Assembly (NCBI GenBank): GCA_900548905.1
Contig: URMK01000004.1
Coordinates: forward strand, 124,001-188,000
Direction of reading: 5' to 3'
DNA: 64,000 nt
From: an uncultured Lachnospiraceae bacterium
Lineage (GTDB): Bacteria > Bacillota > Clostridia > Lachnospirales > Lachnospiraceae
Shown here one piece after another: positions 16,601 through 25,227 of this stretch. The position numbers were made by a program, and so were the translations under genes. The stretch's first letter is position 1. Every line of letters starts with the position of its first letter. Under the pieces are notes generated by a model, which was not told where the DNA came from, ran no database searches, and saw only the letters and a program-made list of their open reading frames with translations.

Positions 16601-18088
16601 ACGGTTATTATCATTCCCAGGCGCAGAAGCCTTTTTACGTTTTATCCATTTACTACGTTCTGCAATCTCAATATCTACCGTCCCGTCTTCTGACAGTATG
16701 GCCGCAAAGCAGTCTTTACTTCCACAAGTTTTATCGCGCACCAGCCAGTTTACATAATTTTGCAGGGAATTAAAACGTGCTCCCCGCGCGGCATTCGCCT
16801 TTACAACTGCCTCCCCGTCTAAAATAGCGCCTATGGCATGAATTTTTCCATCATAATCTGCTATCAGCGCCCCGTCAATCGAAGAAAGGCCTAAAATCAA
16901 ATCTTCAACGTTATTATCCCCTTCTTTTTTTAACGCGCCAAATGGAGTTGGGGTGATGGGATAGGCTCTATTCGCATTGACTAACCTGGAAAGGACTTTT
17001 TCAATAACCTTCCTGTCCAGAAATACCACGGAAGTTCCATGGGATTGCCCTTTAAGTATTTCTATAGCATCCTGAACCGCCGTGCGGTCCGCTTCCTCAA
17101 GAAAAGAAATCTTTTCATAATATGTATTTTCCTTAACCTCAGACGGAAAATGATATTCTCCCCCCTTATAATGCAGCAGCCCGACTTTATCTTTGGTTAA
17201 TTCCCAGTTCATATAACCGTTAAACCTGATCTGCAATCCTTGTTCATCAACCGCCTTGTCAATCCCAGCTATCACGGCATCTTTTTCCTGATTGCTTACA
17301 ACTACCAAAGCTCTGTCTTTTCTTACCGTCTCCAGAATCTTTCGGAGGAAACGCATGTTTGTCGCGTCGAACCTCCAGTGGCTTCCATCTCCCGCTTTGA
17401 AAGCTACCTCCATATCCCTGTTCGCTTCTCTGACGAATAAAACCCTGGAATGTAAATCCCTCTGCTCGTACTTCTGCGCAGAAAGAACGGTAATCAGGCT
17501 GCTCCCCGGCAGCCGCTCTTTATTAAAAACGGTACGTACATATTGCCGCATAACAGATTCCCTGTCCTCTATTTGGGAAAACAAATATTCCTCAATCATG
17601 TTTTCCCCCTGCCATTCATCAAGCATAAGCAAATCGTGTAATTGTCCCCTTACCTTATCCATAAGTATTTGGGTTAATCCGCGCATCCATTCAGCTTCTT
17701 CCGCCCCGACAGCAATCCAGTACAAATCCTTATAGGTTCCGCATCCGTCCATTTCCGGCCTGGAATCTTTTTTTCTTACTTCATAAAAGGTATATAAAAT
17801 GCCGCCTAAGCCCGCGCCTTTAAGTGCGTGCCGGCCGTCGGCCGTCGTATCTATTCTGCTTTTTTGATCATTAAAAGCTGACTGAATCTGATGTGTCCGC
17901 CTCTTTTCCTTTCCATACCCCAGCCACTTGGACCCCTCTTCCTCCGAAAGTGACATAATCCCATCCTGGTCTGCGGATATTCTCGTAAGCAAATAAACCG
18001 ACACCTTACTCTTCAATTCCTGAAAAGCTTTGATAATTCTTCTTTCAAGCTCTTCAACAAAGTCCTGCTCGCTCCCCGCCGCCTTCAT
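16595..18088 (-). CDS. DisA-N (diadenylate-cyclase-like) domain protein
   Basis: This is a 497-residue soluble protein. Its C-terminal third resembles the DisA-N/DAC domain: 'HGTSVV' at 350-355, 'IDGALIADYDGKI' with the DGA motif at 405-407, 'GAILDG' at 420-425, 'GARFNS' at 436-441 where cyclases have GxRHR, and 'LSEDG' at 465-469. DAC enzymes make c-di-AMP. Divergent DAC-like domains also occur as sensors or synthases in bacterial conflict systems. Replacement of the RHR His by Phe leaves catalysis doubtful. The N-terminal 340 residues are unrecognised and mainly charged. It starts 2 nt after the stop of the metalloprotease-like gene, so the two form an operon. Its 3' end converges with the nuclease fusion. 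Confidence 0.75.
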   Translation of the reverse strand: MKAAGSEQDFVEELERRIIKAFQELKSKVSVYLLTRISADQDGIMSLSEEEGSKWLGYGKEKRRTHQIQSAFNDQKSRIDTTADGRHALKGAGLGGILYTFYEVRKKDSRPEMDGCGTYKDLYWIAVGAEEAEWMRGLTQILMDKVRGQLHDLLMLDEWQGENMIEEYLFSQIEDRESVMRQYVRTVFNKERLPGSSLITVLSAQKYEQRDLHSRVLFVREANRDMEVAFKAGDGSHWRFDATNMRFLRKILETVRKDRALVVVSNQEKDAVIAGIDKAVDEQGLQIRFNGYMNWELTKDKVGLLHYKGGEYHFPSEVKENTYYEKISFLEEADRTAVQDAIEILKGQSHGTSVVFLDRKVIEKVLSRLVNANRAYPITPTPFGALKKEGDNNVEDLILGLSSIDGALIADYDGKIHAIGAILDGEAVVKANAARGARFNSLQNYVNWLVRDKTCGSKDCFAAILSEDGTVDIEIAERSKWIKRKKASAPGNDNNRL

Positions 18089-18090
18089 CC

Positions 18091-20784
18091 TTATCCCTCC
18101 TGCAATGCCGCCAACTCAGCCTTTAAAGCTTTAAGGCTTGTACGTAATTCTTGATCCATGTTTTTTCTGTAGGCATCGATATATATTTGTATTTGGGAAA
18201 TGACTATTTCTATATTTTCTTCTTTGCAAACGGCGAATATGTTAACCAGCTCTTTCTGTTTTCTGCTTGCGCCGTCTTTTTTTATTGCTTTTTCATAGTC
18301 CTGGCGGCAGCGTACCAGATATTTGGCTATTTCTATAAGCGCTGCCGAATTTTGGAACGAATCCCATTCATCATCACCGGCTCTGTCCTCCATTGCTTCA
18401 TCGCTGAAATAAACACGAAGGCCCCAATCCAATTCGACTGCCAGCTTATAGTTTTCTTCTCCACCCTCTGCGAAGGCCGTTAAATCGCCGCTCTTCCATG
18501 TTGCGCTGCAGCCATCCTGCCCATACATCATGCTATAGCTGATTAACAGGATTCTTAAGAGGTCATCGCTTTCAATAATGCTTTCGGCGTTCATTCCCTG
18601 ATCGGCCGCGCTCTTCAGGAATGCCCAAAGATAGTCCTTTATAGACAAGTTCAGCAAAAGGACGGCCCCCAGATCGGCAAAGCATTCTTTAAACAAATAC
18701 ACCATTTTATCAACGACAGAGTATACCGATATTCTTTCTCTATTCCATTCTGAGAAATTGACAAAATTCATTTTGCATTCATCTATTATGTACTTCAGTT
18801 TTTCAGCCTTGCTTCTGGCATTCTCCGATGTCTCCCCCCTACCTAACTGATATAGCTCTTCTCTTTGTACCGGGTACAAAAACAAGCGTTCATCCCAACA
18901 GATTAAGTTCATATGCTCCGGAAGCAGATGAACAAGCATTCTGGTATAATCCGAATACTTATTAAGATATTTCTTCCACCATTCTTTTTTATCTTCATCC
19001 ATTTTAGTAAACCGTTTTTCTATAAAACGGTTTTCCCTCTCAAGAGGCATAAGCCGGAGCAATTGTTTCTTAACCTCCCTTTCAAGGGAACTCCAATATT
19101 CATCCCCTGCGATATAGCCAAAATGCTCTTCCTCCTCCGCTATCCCCTTTGCCGCCGTTTCCTGTCTTAAAGACTGTCTTAAATACCGCACAAAGACCTT
19201 AGCAAGCATAATATTCATACACTCCAGGCGATAGTCCCTTTTTCTGATTCCCCTTCCGACAAAATGGGAAATTTCATGGCTCAGCATAATCATCATCAGT
19301 TTCGGATCAAAGACCTGTTTTTCGGGAATATCAACCAGAAACAACCTCAGGGCATCAGATACGGAATGATATATTTCCCTTACCTGCATGTTGTCAACAA
19401 CACCCGGACATGCCAAAAATTCATACTGGCGCTTTACTCTGTCCTCGTTCAGAGTATTCAGCAGTTTTTTCAGCTCTGCAATCACTGCATTATAGAAGGC
19501 ATTCATTTTGACCGGCGTGTCATATATACGTATATTAAAATCCGGAACCTCTGTAAACTGGCGGTCCGAATGTACCGAATTTTGCGTATACAGATTAAAG
19601 CCCTCCAAAAACTCATAAAAGCCTGCATACTTGCTGATCTCATATTGACCCGCCTCTTCAATAAGACGGATTAATATTTCCATCGGCTTAATAGAGGATA
19701 TAAAGGTATAGTCGTCAAACTGTGCCTTCTCATATTTCTCCAGGGAATTGAGTATAGAGAGCAGTCCCTTTTTTACAGCCTGGCAGCTTCCATTCTCCGA
19801 CACACTGAAAAAATCTTCTCTGCTTATTTTTTTACGAAGCATTTCACTTAAGGTTTCGCTATTTATAGCTTTACATCTACGGGAAGTATCTTTCCGCTCT
19901 GAAGAAGCTTCTCCCAAAATTGTTGTAACACCGATAATATGGCTACGGTATTCCTGGCTGGAGTGGTTCAATAATCCCTCCTGATCCGCATAAAACAAAA
20001 GAAAATCATTCCATGGAATATCCTTTAGGATAATAACCTCATCATTGCAGCCTAAAACCGACCTTTTGTCTGTTTTACCAGGAAATTTTTTCTTGATATC
20101 ATTATAAATCTTTTCGATACTTCCGGGATATTTTTCTATGACATGTATATGGACCGTATTTATGATACCTCTGATTTTTGCAGCCTTTTTTACATCGTTA
20201 AGCACTTCTTTGCGGACGGAGCATATGGAATAGCTGTAACGCAGCTGCCATCCCATCTTTTGAAGGACTGTATCCTTAAGCCCTGTGTGGAATCCATCAA
20301 TGGTTTTGGCTCCCCTTTCGTATTCTCTGCATTTGAGGACCAACAGCAAATCGCTGGTATCCAAAGTCAGATAGGATATTGCCTGCATACTGTCATCAGA
20401 CAATTCCACCTCCAGCGCCCGCCGTCCTTCCCAAAGCTCCGTCAGCTTCTTCCCCCTCTGGGCGTCCTGAATCAAAACTATGAAAAGGAAGGGATATTCC
20501 ATATCATTATTGTGTTCCCAAAAGTTACTCTCCCTTACATCGGTATCCTCATCACACCGGAACCCAAAAATAGTTTGCTCTGAATAGCTTCCGTTAAGCT
20601 TCCTTTTTTGCTGTACGGTGTAATTCCACAGTTCCTCAAAACCCGTCTTACCACTCGCAAAAAGATTCTCTCCCACATTTAGTCCATCAAAATAGCCGAA
20701 CGAAAGGTAATCCCATTCACGCGCCTCTTCTCCTGGCGGCAGGAAATCACTGAATAATGTAAATGGCCTGCATATATTTTTCAT
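18091..20784 (-). CDS. Large HEXXH metalloprotease-like protein of unknown family
   Basis: The 897-residue protein has no membrane segment or signal. A zinc-peptidase motif 'SHEISH' gives HEISH at 503-507. A plausible third-ligand segment 'KECFADLGA' (Glu700, Asp704) fits gluzincin-type ExxAD geometry, although the 190-residue spacing is long. The first 200 residues hold a beta-rich repeated pattern with 'FGYFDGLNVG' (29-38) and 'YLTLDTSDLLLVL' (138-150), which I cannot assign. It probably cuts a protein inside the cell when the partner DAC-like protein signals, but this is inference. The start has GAGG upstream. A TATAAT lies at 20888-20883 on the minus strand, downstream of the terminator that isolates this operon from the 67-residue gene. 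Confidence 0.75.
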   Translation of the reverse strand: MKNICRPFTLFSDFLPPGEEAREWDYLSFGYFDGLNVGENLFASGKTGFEELWNYTVQQKRKLNGSYSEQTIFGFRCDEDTDVRESNFWEHNNDMEYPFLFIVLIQDAQRGKKLTELWEGRRALEVELSDDSMQAISYLTLDTSDLLLVLKCREYERGAKTIDGFHTGLKDTVLQKMGWQLRYSYSICSVRKEVLNDVKKAAKIRGIINTVHIHVIEKYPGSIEKIYNDIKKKFPGKTDKRSVLGCNDEVIILKDIPWNDFLLFYADQEGLLNHSSQEYRSHIIGVTTILGEASSERKDTSRRCKAINSETLSEMLRKKISREDFFSVSENGSCQAVKKGLLSILNSLEKYEKAQFDDYTFISSIKPMEILIRLIEEAGQYEISKYAGFYEFLEGFNLYTQNSVHSDRQFTEVPDFNIRIYDTPVKMNAFYNAVIAELKKLLNTLNEDRVKRQYEFLACPGVVDNMQVREIYHSVSDALRLFLVDIPEKQVFDPKLMMIMLSHEISHFVGRGIRKRDYRLECMNIMLAKVFVRYLRQSLRQETAAKGIAEEEEHFGYIAGDEYWSSLEREVKKQLLRLMPLERENRFIEKRFTKMDEDKKEWWKKYLNKYSDYTRMLVHLLPEHMNLICWDERLFLYPVQREELYQLGRGETSENARSKAEKLKYIIDECKMNFVNFSEWNRERISVYSVVDKMVYLFKECFADLGAVLLLNLSIKDYLWAFLKSAADQGMNAESIIESDDLLRILLISYSMMYGQDGCSATWKSGDLTAFAEGGEENYKLAVELDWGLRVYFSDEAMEDRAGDDEWDSFQNSAALIEIAKYLVRCRQDYEKAIKKDGASRKQKELVNIFAVCKEENIEIVISQIQIYIDAYRKNMDQELRTSLKALKAELAALQEG

Positions 20785-20893
20785 CTTTAAATTTCCTCAT
20801 TTCCTCTAAAAGAAAAGAGTGACAAAGCCACTCCCGCATAAAAAAGATTTATCTTTACTTCTGCCATTCTTACTTGAAACCCATTATACCGGC

Positions 20894-20926
20894 AAAAAAG
20901 CCCACTGTATACAGTGGACTTTTTTT
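20894..20926. terminator. Bidirectional intrinsic terminator
   Basis: A 16-bp perfect palindrome, CCACTGTATACAGTGG (20902-20917), is flanked by six A on the left and seven T on the right, so it can stop transcription in both directions. It ends the small gene that reads leftward (its stop codon lies in the T tract) and separates it from the metalloprotease/DAC operon. Confidence 0.85.
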
Positions 20927-21128
20927 AAAATATAGATTTGGTAAACTTGATGTCATCTGTCCGCATCTTATCTTGTTCATTTAATGAAGTTTGTTTTTTC
21001 TTCTGTTGCAATTTATTTTTATTAAGCGGCTGCAAAAAAGTACTGGGTTCTTGTGGTTTCATCATCGCGCCTAATATTTGTGCTTCATCAAATGGTACAC
21101 CAATCTTCTCTGTTGAAAATGATGTCAT
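20925..21128 (-). CDS. Small hypothetical protein, 67 aa
   Basis: A 67-residue polar protein starts at the ATG 21128 with GAGG 11 nt upstream. The frame opens earlier at a TTG (21176), but the ATG is better supported. It has a hydrophobic start with 'IGVPFDEAQILGAMM' and a Lys/Gln-rich second half ('NKNKLQQKKK'). No family is recognised. Support comes from the surroundings: a near-consensus promoter (21190-21218), a leader of about 55 nt, and the strong terminator directly at the stop codon. It therefore looks like an independent transcript. It could be an antitoxin, a regulator of the neighbouring cassette or an unrelated small protein. A plus-strand frame over the same bases is considered a shadow. 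Confidence 0.6.
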   Translation of the reverse strand: MTSFSTEKIGVPFDEAQILGAMMKPQEPSTFLQPLNKNKLQQKKKQTSLNEQDKMRTDDIKFTKSIF

Positions 21129-21189
21129 ATTGCACTTCACCTCGATTTGTCTTATTGAAAAAGACACTTTTGTCAAAAGCAGTAATGTA

Positions 21190-21218
21190 ATTATACAACA
21201 CGTTTAACGTTATTGCAA
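21190..21218 (-). promoter_or_regulatory. Strong sigma-A-type promoter of the 67-aa gene
   Basis: On the minus strand TTGCAA (21218-21213) and a perfect TATAAT (21195-21190) are separated by exactly 17 nt. The start codon at 21128 lies about 62 nt downstream of the -10 box. This is one of the best promoter matches in the window. Confidence 0.75.
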
Positions 21219-21240
21219 GTCTTTTTCTGTCAATTTTCCT

Positions 21241-21276
21241 CAATTTTATCCATTTTTACTATTTTTTATAAAATTG
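21241..21276. repeat. AT-rich inverted repeat, possible weak terminator
   Basis: CAATTTTAT (21241-21249) and ATAAAATTG (21268-21276) are perfect 9-bp inverted arms with an 18-nt loop, between the stop of the radical SAM gene (21288) and the promoter of the 67-aa gene. A run of T follows loosely on the minus strand only within the hairpin, so terminator function is uncertain. Confidence 0.45.
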
Positions 21277-21287
21277 GTGACTGGAAT

Positions 21288-22310
21288 TCATTCTCTTCCG
21301 TCCCCGCCAACATCTATGAATTTATTCTCCTCCAGCCGGTACCTGCCGCGCTTGAACAGCTTATGCTTAATCACCCACCAGCCGGGTACCCAGATATACT
21401 TATGCATCGCCGGAGATGCGCTGCCAATCATCCAGCAGTTCCTGTCACAGTTCCTGGCGCATTCCCTCACCTTTTCCGCCTGCGGGGAATTCCAGAGTTC
21501 CTCCCAGGATTGCTCCCGAAGATTTCCCATAACCGCCTTTTGAGCCATGCCGTTACAGGGAATCACATCACAAAACGGATCGATAAAGAAGGCGTTTCTG
21601 GACATATCGCAGGGCAGGAGCCTTTTGTTTCCATAAATATAATTAATCAGGCCATGGTTAAAGTAGGCCCGGAACCATTTCTTAGGCGACCTGCTCTTTA
21701 AAAGCTCATTAATCAGCTTTTCAAAATTACGTGATACCTTCAGCTTGTCGTCGATTTTGTTGTCTGTTTTCCGAAAGTAGAACGAGTTGTGCAGTGTCGC
21801 TGTTGCAAACTCCATACCCAACTCATTGGAAATGTCGTACAAAGGGAGCAGATCCTCACAGTTCATGTCCTGGACGGTCATGCCAAAGCCCACATCCGGA
21901 TGTCCCATCTCCACCAGCTTCTTTAATGTGCCATAGCCTCTGTTAAAGCCGTCCGGTATCCCCCGGATGGCGTCGTTCGTCTCCTGAAGCCCTTCGATAC
22001 TGATCCGGATCCCTACCTTGGGAAACTCCTTGCATAGCGCCAGTATGCGATCTGTAAAATATCCGTTTGTGGATATAACAATTCTGTCAGACTTCTTATA
22101 AAGTTCTCTGACAATTTCCGGGATATCCTTCCTAATAAAAGGCTCGCCGCCCGTTATATTCGTAAACGCCATCTCCGGAAGCTTCCTGATATCCTCCAGG
22201 GTTATCTCCTCCTCCGGCTTTGTGGGATCCCGGAAACAATCACACATATTACAATGGGCATTACATCTGTAAGTGACAATTACCGTCCCATAAAGGGTTC
22301 TTTTTGCCAT
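21288..22310 (-). CDS. Radical SAM/SPASM-domain protein
   Basis: The 340-residue protein carries the cluster-binding CxxxCxxC at Cys16, Cys20 and Cys23 ('CNAHCNMC') and 'NITGGEPFIRKD', the GGEP motif that binds S-adenosylmethionine. Its C-terminal SPASM-type cysteines lie in 'CDMS', 'FCDVIPCNGM' and 'ARNCDRNCW'. It is the last gene of the second glycan operon, 62 nt downstream of the fucosyltransferase gene, and unrelated in detail to the SPASM protein at 14257. The substrate is unknown. The position among sugar-transfer genes suggests a radical modification of a sugar or of a carrier protein. Confidence 0.9.
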   Translation of the reverse strand: MAKRTLYGTVIVTYRCNAHCNMCDCFRDPTKPEEEITLEDIRKLPEMAFTNITGGEPFIRKDIPEIVRELYKKSDRIVISTNGYFTDRILALCKEFPKVGIRISIEGLQETNDAIRGIPDGFNRGYGTLKKLVEMGHPDVGFGMTVQDMNCEDLLPLYDISNELGMEFATATLHNSFYFRKTDNKIDDKLKVSRNFEKLINELLKSRSPKKWFRAYFNHGLINYIYGNKRLLPCDMSRNAFFIDPFCDVIPCNGMAQKAVMGNLREQSWEELWNSPQAEKVRECARNCDRNCWMIGSASPAMHKYIWVPGWWVIKHKLFKRGRYRLEENKFIDVGGDGRE

Positions 22311-22372
22311 GTATTTTCCTCTCTTCCTCTTCTGTCAGATCCTGACAGCTTCCAATATTCGTTATCGTTTAT

Positions 22373-23428
22373 TCAAAAGCTATGCGTAGCCAGTATCAAT
22401 GGGTCCGGGGCGCAGGTAATCTTGTCAGGGTTTTGGTTTAAATACGCCCCCCAGAAACCGAAGGTACTCTCGGTGAATATATTATGCCTGCACTCGGCCA
22501 TAAGCTGCATGTCCCGGAAGCTGTCTCCGCCTTTATTCCAGTCCACGAAATACACCTTATCCTTCCTGAAATCAAGGCCGAAAACCTTCTCATTTTCTTC
22601 ACACCAGCCCACACTGTTTTCATCCGTGAAAAAAATAAAAACAGGATTCGTTACATGCTTTTTTATATATTTTACAGAACGTTTAAAAAAACCGAACCGG
22701 TAGCAGTAGCCATTTAAAAACAGGAGATCACTCCTGCGGGCATGGATAGATACGGAATTGCAGTTATGGATCAAATCCAGCATCTTCCGGTTTTTCTCAT
22801 CGCGGATCTCCGGGAAACGGAAGGCCTCCCTTATCTTATCATCAATCCTTTCAATTCCAAAGCCTTTGTACTTAAAGGCAAAGGAATGCCCTATATATAC
22901 ATCCTGAGGATATCTGCGGAAAACATCATACCGGCTGTTAGCCTGTTTTATCAATCTTTTCTCCATAAGCTTTCGCATATGTCTTTTTATATGATACCCC
23001 ATTCTGGTCTGAAAAAACCTCGTGAGAAAAAGACGTATGCGTTTTTTTAGTGTCGGTGTCTCTTGTCCGGCCGGGACCTGTCTTTTTCTTAAATTAGTGA
23101 GTGAAATCCCTTCTTCCCTCAGCACCTGGGTTATGTAGGGCGCATAATTCCAGTTTTCTTTCCAAAACTCACTGTCTTCCACCCTCTTCAATATGCGGTT
23201 CCATGTCGCCTTGTCAAACAACTGCTTTATATTGGGCGGATTGATGCCGAATATCCGTTCCAGCTCATAGCCGTTCCATATGGAAAACATTCCTTCCCTT
23301 TGGGGAAGCTCATAAATTAGATTTTCCAGATAACAGTCTTCTCCGGGGTTCTCCCGGCAGATTGCCATATACTCTGCATAGTCCAGCATCTGATTACCAA
23401 GGCCGGAATCCATGTGTACTACTCGCAT
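22373..23428 (-). CDS. Alpha-1,2-fucosyltransferase family (GT11)
   Basis: The 351-residue cytoplasmic transferase has the GT11 signature parts in order: 'GLGNQM' (9-14), the donor-site 'HARRSD' (229-234, usually HxRRxD), 'FTDE' (267-270), and 'STFGFWGAYLN' (321-331). It would move fucose from GDP-fucose to a galactose or similar acceptor. A 130-residue stretch between the first motif and HARRSD is longer than in the two other canonical copies (34489 and 50450). It follows the acetyltransferase gene by 33 nt and precedes the radical SAM gene in the same operon. The real donor and linkage cannot be read from sequence. Confidence 0.85.
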   Translation of the reverse strand: MRVVHMDSGLGNQMLDYAEYMAICRENPGEDCYLENLIYELPQREGMFSIWNGYELERIFGINPPNIKQLFDKATWNRILKRVEDSEFWKENWNYAPYITQVLREEGISLTNLRKRQVPAGQETPTLKKRIRLFLTRFFQTRMGYHIKRHMRKLMEKRLIKQANSRYDVFRRYPQDVYIGHSFAFKYKGFGIERIDDKIREAFRFPEIRDEKNRKMLDLIHNCNSVSIHARRSDLLFLNGYCYRFGFFKRSVKYIKKHVTNPVFIFFTDENSVGWCEENEKVFGLDFRKDKVYFVDWNKGGDSFRDMQLMAECRHNIFTESTFGFWGAYLNQNPDKITCAPDPLILATHSF

Positions 23429-23461
23429 TTTTACTCCTATCCGCGTACTGTCATATATAAA

Positions 23462-24058
23462 TTAGTCCTGCTGCCCAAACTTATTATGTGTAATAATCCT
23501 CATTGGATTTCCCACCACCGTACTATTGTCCGGCACGTCCTTATTCACAACAGCTCCCGCTCCTATTTTAACATTATTTCCAATCTGAATTCCTCCAAAA
23601 ATAACTGCATTGGCATAGATATCCACATTATCCCCTAGAACAGGCTGTATACGCTGGCCCCTTTCCTGTCCTTTTCCGATCGTCACCCCATTGCGTATTG
23701 TCAGATTTTTTCCCGCTGAAAAAGGACGAACCACACAGTAATTATGGTCAACCCTTAGCCCTCCTTCTATTTCACCGCCTATTATCTCAATCGTAGGAAC
23801 CGGTTTCAGGAAGATTCTGCATATCGCTTTTAAAAATCTTTTTTCCCGGATACGGAAATAAAAAATGTTTCGGAACGGTCTGCAGGTCAGCAGGCAGTAA
23901 TTCAACATGCAAATACTGACCTGAGTATAAGGCATGTCCGGCAGGTAACGTTCCAGATCCTTACTAATTTTGTCCCGCTGAGGGCTTCTTATATAAAGCA
24001 AATCGGCAATCCAGGTTCTCCATCCCATTAACACTGTCAGCATACGTTCCTTTTTCAT
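23462..24058 (-). CDS. Serine-acetyltransferase-like O-acetyltransferase (LbH)
   Basis: The 198-residue protein has an N-terminal helical part (1-85). A left-handed beta-helix follows (about 90-190), built from hexapeptide repeats such as 'IGGEIE', 'IRNGVTIGKG', 'ILGDN', 'IQIGNNVKIGAGAVV' and ending 'VVGNPMRII'. The repeat region resembles CysE, but in this position between glycosyltransferases a sugar O-acetyltransferase is more likely than cysteine synthesis. Its ATG overlaps the stop of the upstream GT4 as ATGA, so it is cotranslated with that transferase. A second member of the family is at 37459-38046. Confidence 0.8.
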   Translation of the reverse strand: MKKERMLTVLMGWRTWIADLLYIRSPQRDKISKDLERYLPDMPYTQVSICMLNYCLLTCRPFRNIFYFRIREKRFLKAICRIFLKPVPTIEIIGGEIEGGLRVDHNYCVVRPFSAGKNLTIRNGVTIGKGQERGQRIQPVLGDNVDIYANAVIFGGIQIGNNVKIGAGAVVNKDVPDNSTVVGNPMRIITHNKFGQQD

Positions 24059-25221
24059 TTTTTCTTTTCCCGTTCCCAGCTTTCTATCGCTTCTTTGTAG
24101 CCTTCAATGAATTTATCCACAAGGCTGTCCCACAAATAATGCCGTTCAATTAAATCATGGGCTTTTAAGCTCATTTCTTGATACAGCTGCGTGTTCTTCA
24201 TCAACATAGTAATTTTTTCGTTCCAGGCATCTGTATCAAATTCCTTCATAATATAGCCGGCCGGCCCGTCCTTAAGCAATACGCTGGCCCCGCCATTAGA
24301 AGTGCTGATAACAGGTAACCCAAAATACAAAGCCTCCAATAATACCATTCCGAAGATCTCATAATTACTTGTAAATACAAACAGATTCACTCTTTTATAA
24401 ATAACCGCAAGTTCTTTTTGCGTAGCTTTCTGCAGATACAGAATCTGTCCTTTTTTTATCAAAGGGTCAATCCGATTCAGGAAAGCCCTCAGATATTCCG
24501 GTTCTCCATCCCCTACAATCACCAATTGTATATTATCACTCTTTTTCAGAAGTTTTTCAAATAATTCAACAAGGAAATATATGTTCCTGCGCTCTTCTAT
24601 TTTCCCCACGTATAAAAGACGAAATTTTGTCCTGTCCTCTTTTATACTGCAGGCCGGCATTTCCTCCTCCTGCAGACTGAAATTATCCGCATCCACTCCA
24701 ACACCAACTGTATGGACTCTGCTAAATCCCTTTGTCAACAGAAAATCACGGGCAAGCTCACTTTTTGCAAGCGCCACAACCTGATCATGCTTCCTCCAGG
24801 GAAGAAATAAAGTGTCAAACACTCTGCATTTTAAATTATAGCCCTTTGCATATTCATGATAATAAGGCCCGTGGTAAATCACCGTCGGTTTTTTCATTCG
24901 TGTATAAAGCATCCAACTGAAGATCTGATCATATTCATGGACCTGTATTACATCATATTTTTTCCGAAGCTTATACACAGAAGGCATAAATCCATTTTTA
25001 AAAAACCCAAAGCCTTTCAGCCAATATACCGTAAATCCATATTCCCTTCCATCCTTCGTAAATGTAAAACACTCTTCTCTGTCGTCGTTTCTTCCATTAT
25101 AGAATACTACACCGCACTCTATCCCCTTATACGCCAACGCCTTTGCCAGGCCAATTTCCTGAACATTATAGGCATTGAGGTTCAATATATTGGGAAACGT
25201 CCGGACGATTAATATTTTCAT
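24055..25221 (-). CDS. Glycosyltransferase family 4
   Basis: This is a typical 388-residue GT4 (GT-B fold). The N-terminal acceptor half starts with 'MKILIVRTFPN'. A C-terminal donor half starts near residue 205 with 'FRLLYVGKIEERRN', 'LVIVGDGEPEY', and the GT4 donor motif 'EIFGMVLLEALYFGLPVISTSNGG' region with the E(x7)E glutamates. It has no signal or membrane segment and would act on a lipid-linked acceptor at the inner membrane face. It lies 6 nt after the GT32 gene and overlaps the acetyltransferase by 4 nt, so it is in the middle of the second operon. Donor sugar unknown. Confidence 0.85.
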   Translation of the reverse strand: MKILIVRTFPNILNLNAYNVQEIGLAKALAYKGIECGVVFYNGRNDDREECFTFTKDGREYGFTVYWLKGFGFFKNGFMPSVYKLRKKYDVIQVHEYDQIFSWMLYTRMKKPTVIYHGPYYHEYAKGYNLKCRVFDTLFLPWRKHDQVVALAKSELARDFLLTKGFSRVHTVGVGVDADNFSLQEEEMPACSIKEDRTKFRLLYVGKIEERRNIYFLVELFEKLLKKSDNIQLVIVGDGEPEYLRAFLNRIDPLIKKGQILYLQKATQKELAVIYKRVNLFVFTSNYEIFGMVLLEALYFGLPVISTSNGGASVLLKDGPAGYIMKEFDTDAWNEKITMLMKNTQLYQEMSLKAHDLIERHYLWDSLVDKFIEGYKEAIESWEREKKK

Positions 25222-25227
25222 ATGGCT

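Noticed and set aside
20938..21207. Plus-strand frame of 89 codons over the 67-aa gene
   Set aside because: Only the minus-strand frame has a promoter, a ribosome binding site and a terminator in the right order.
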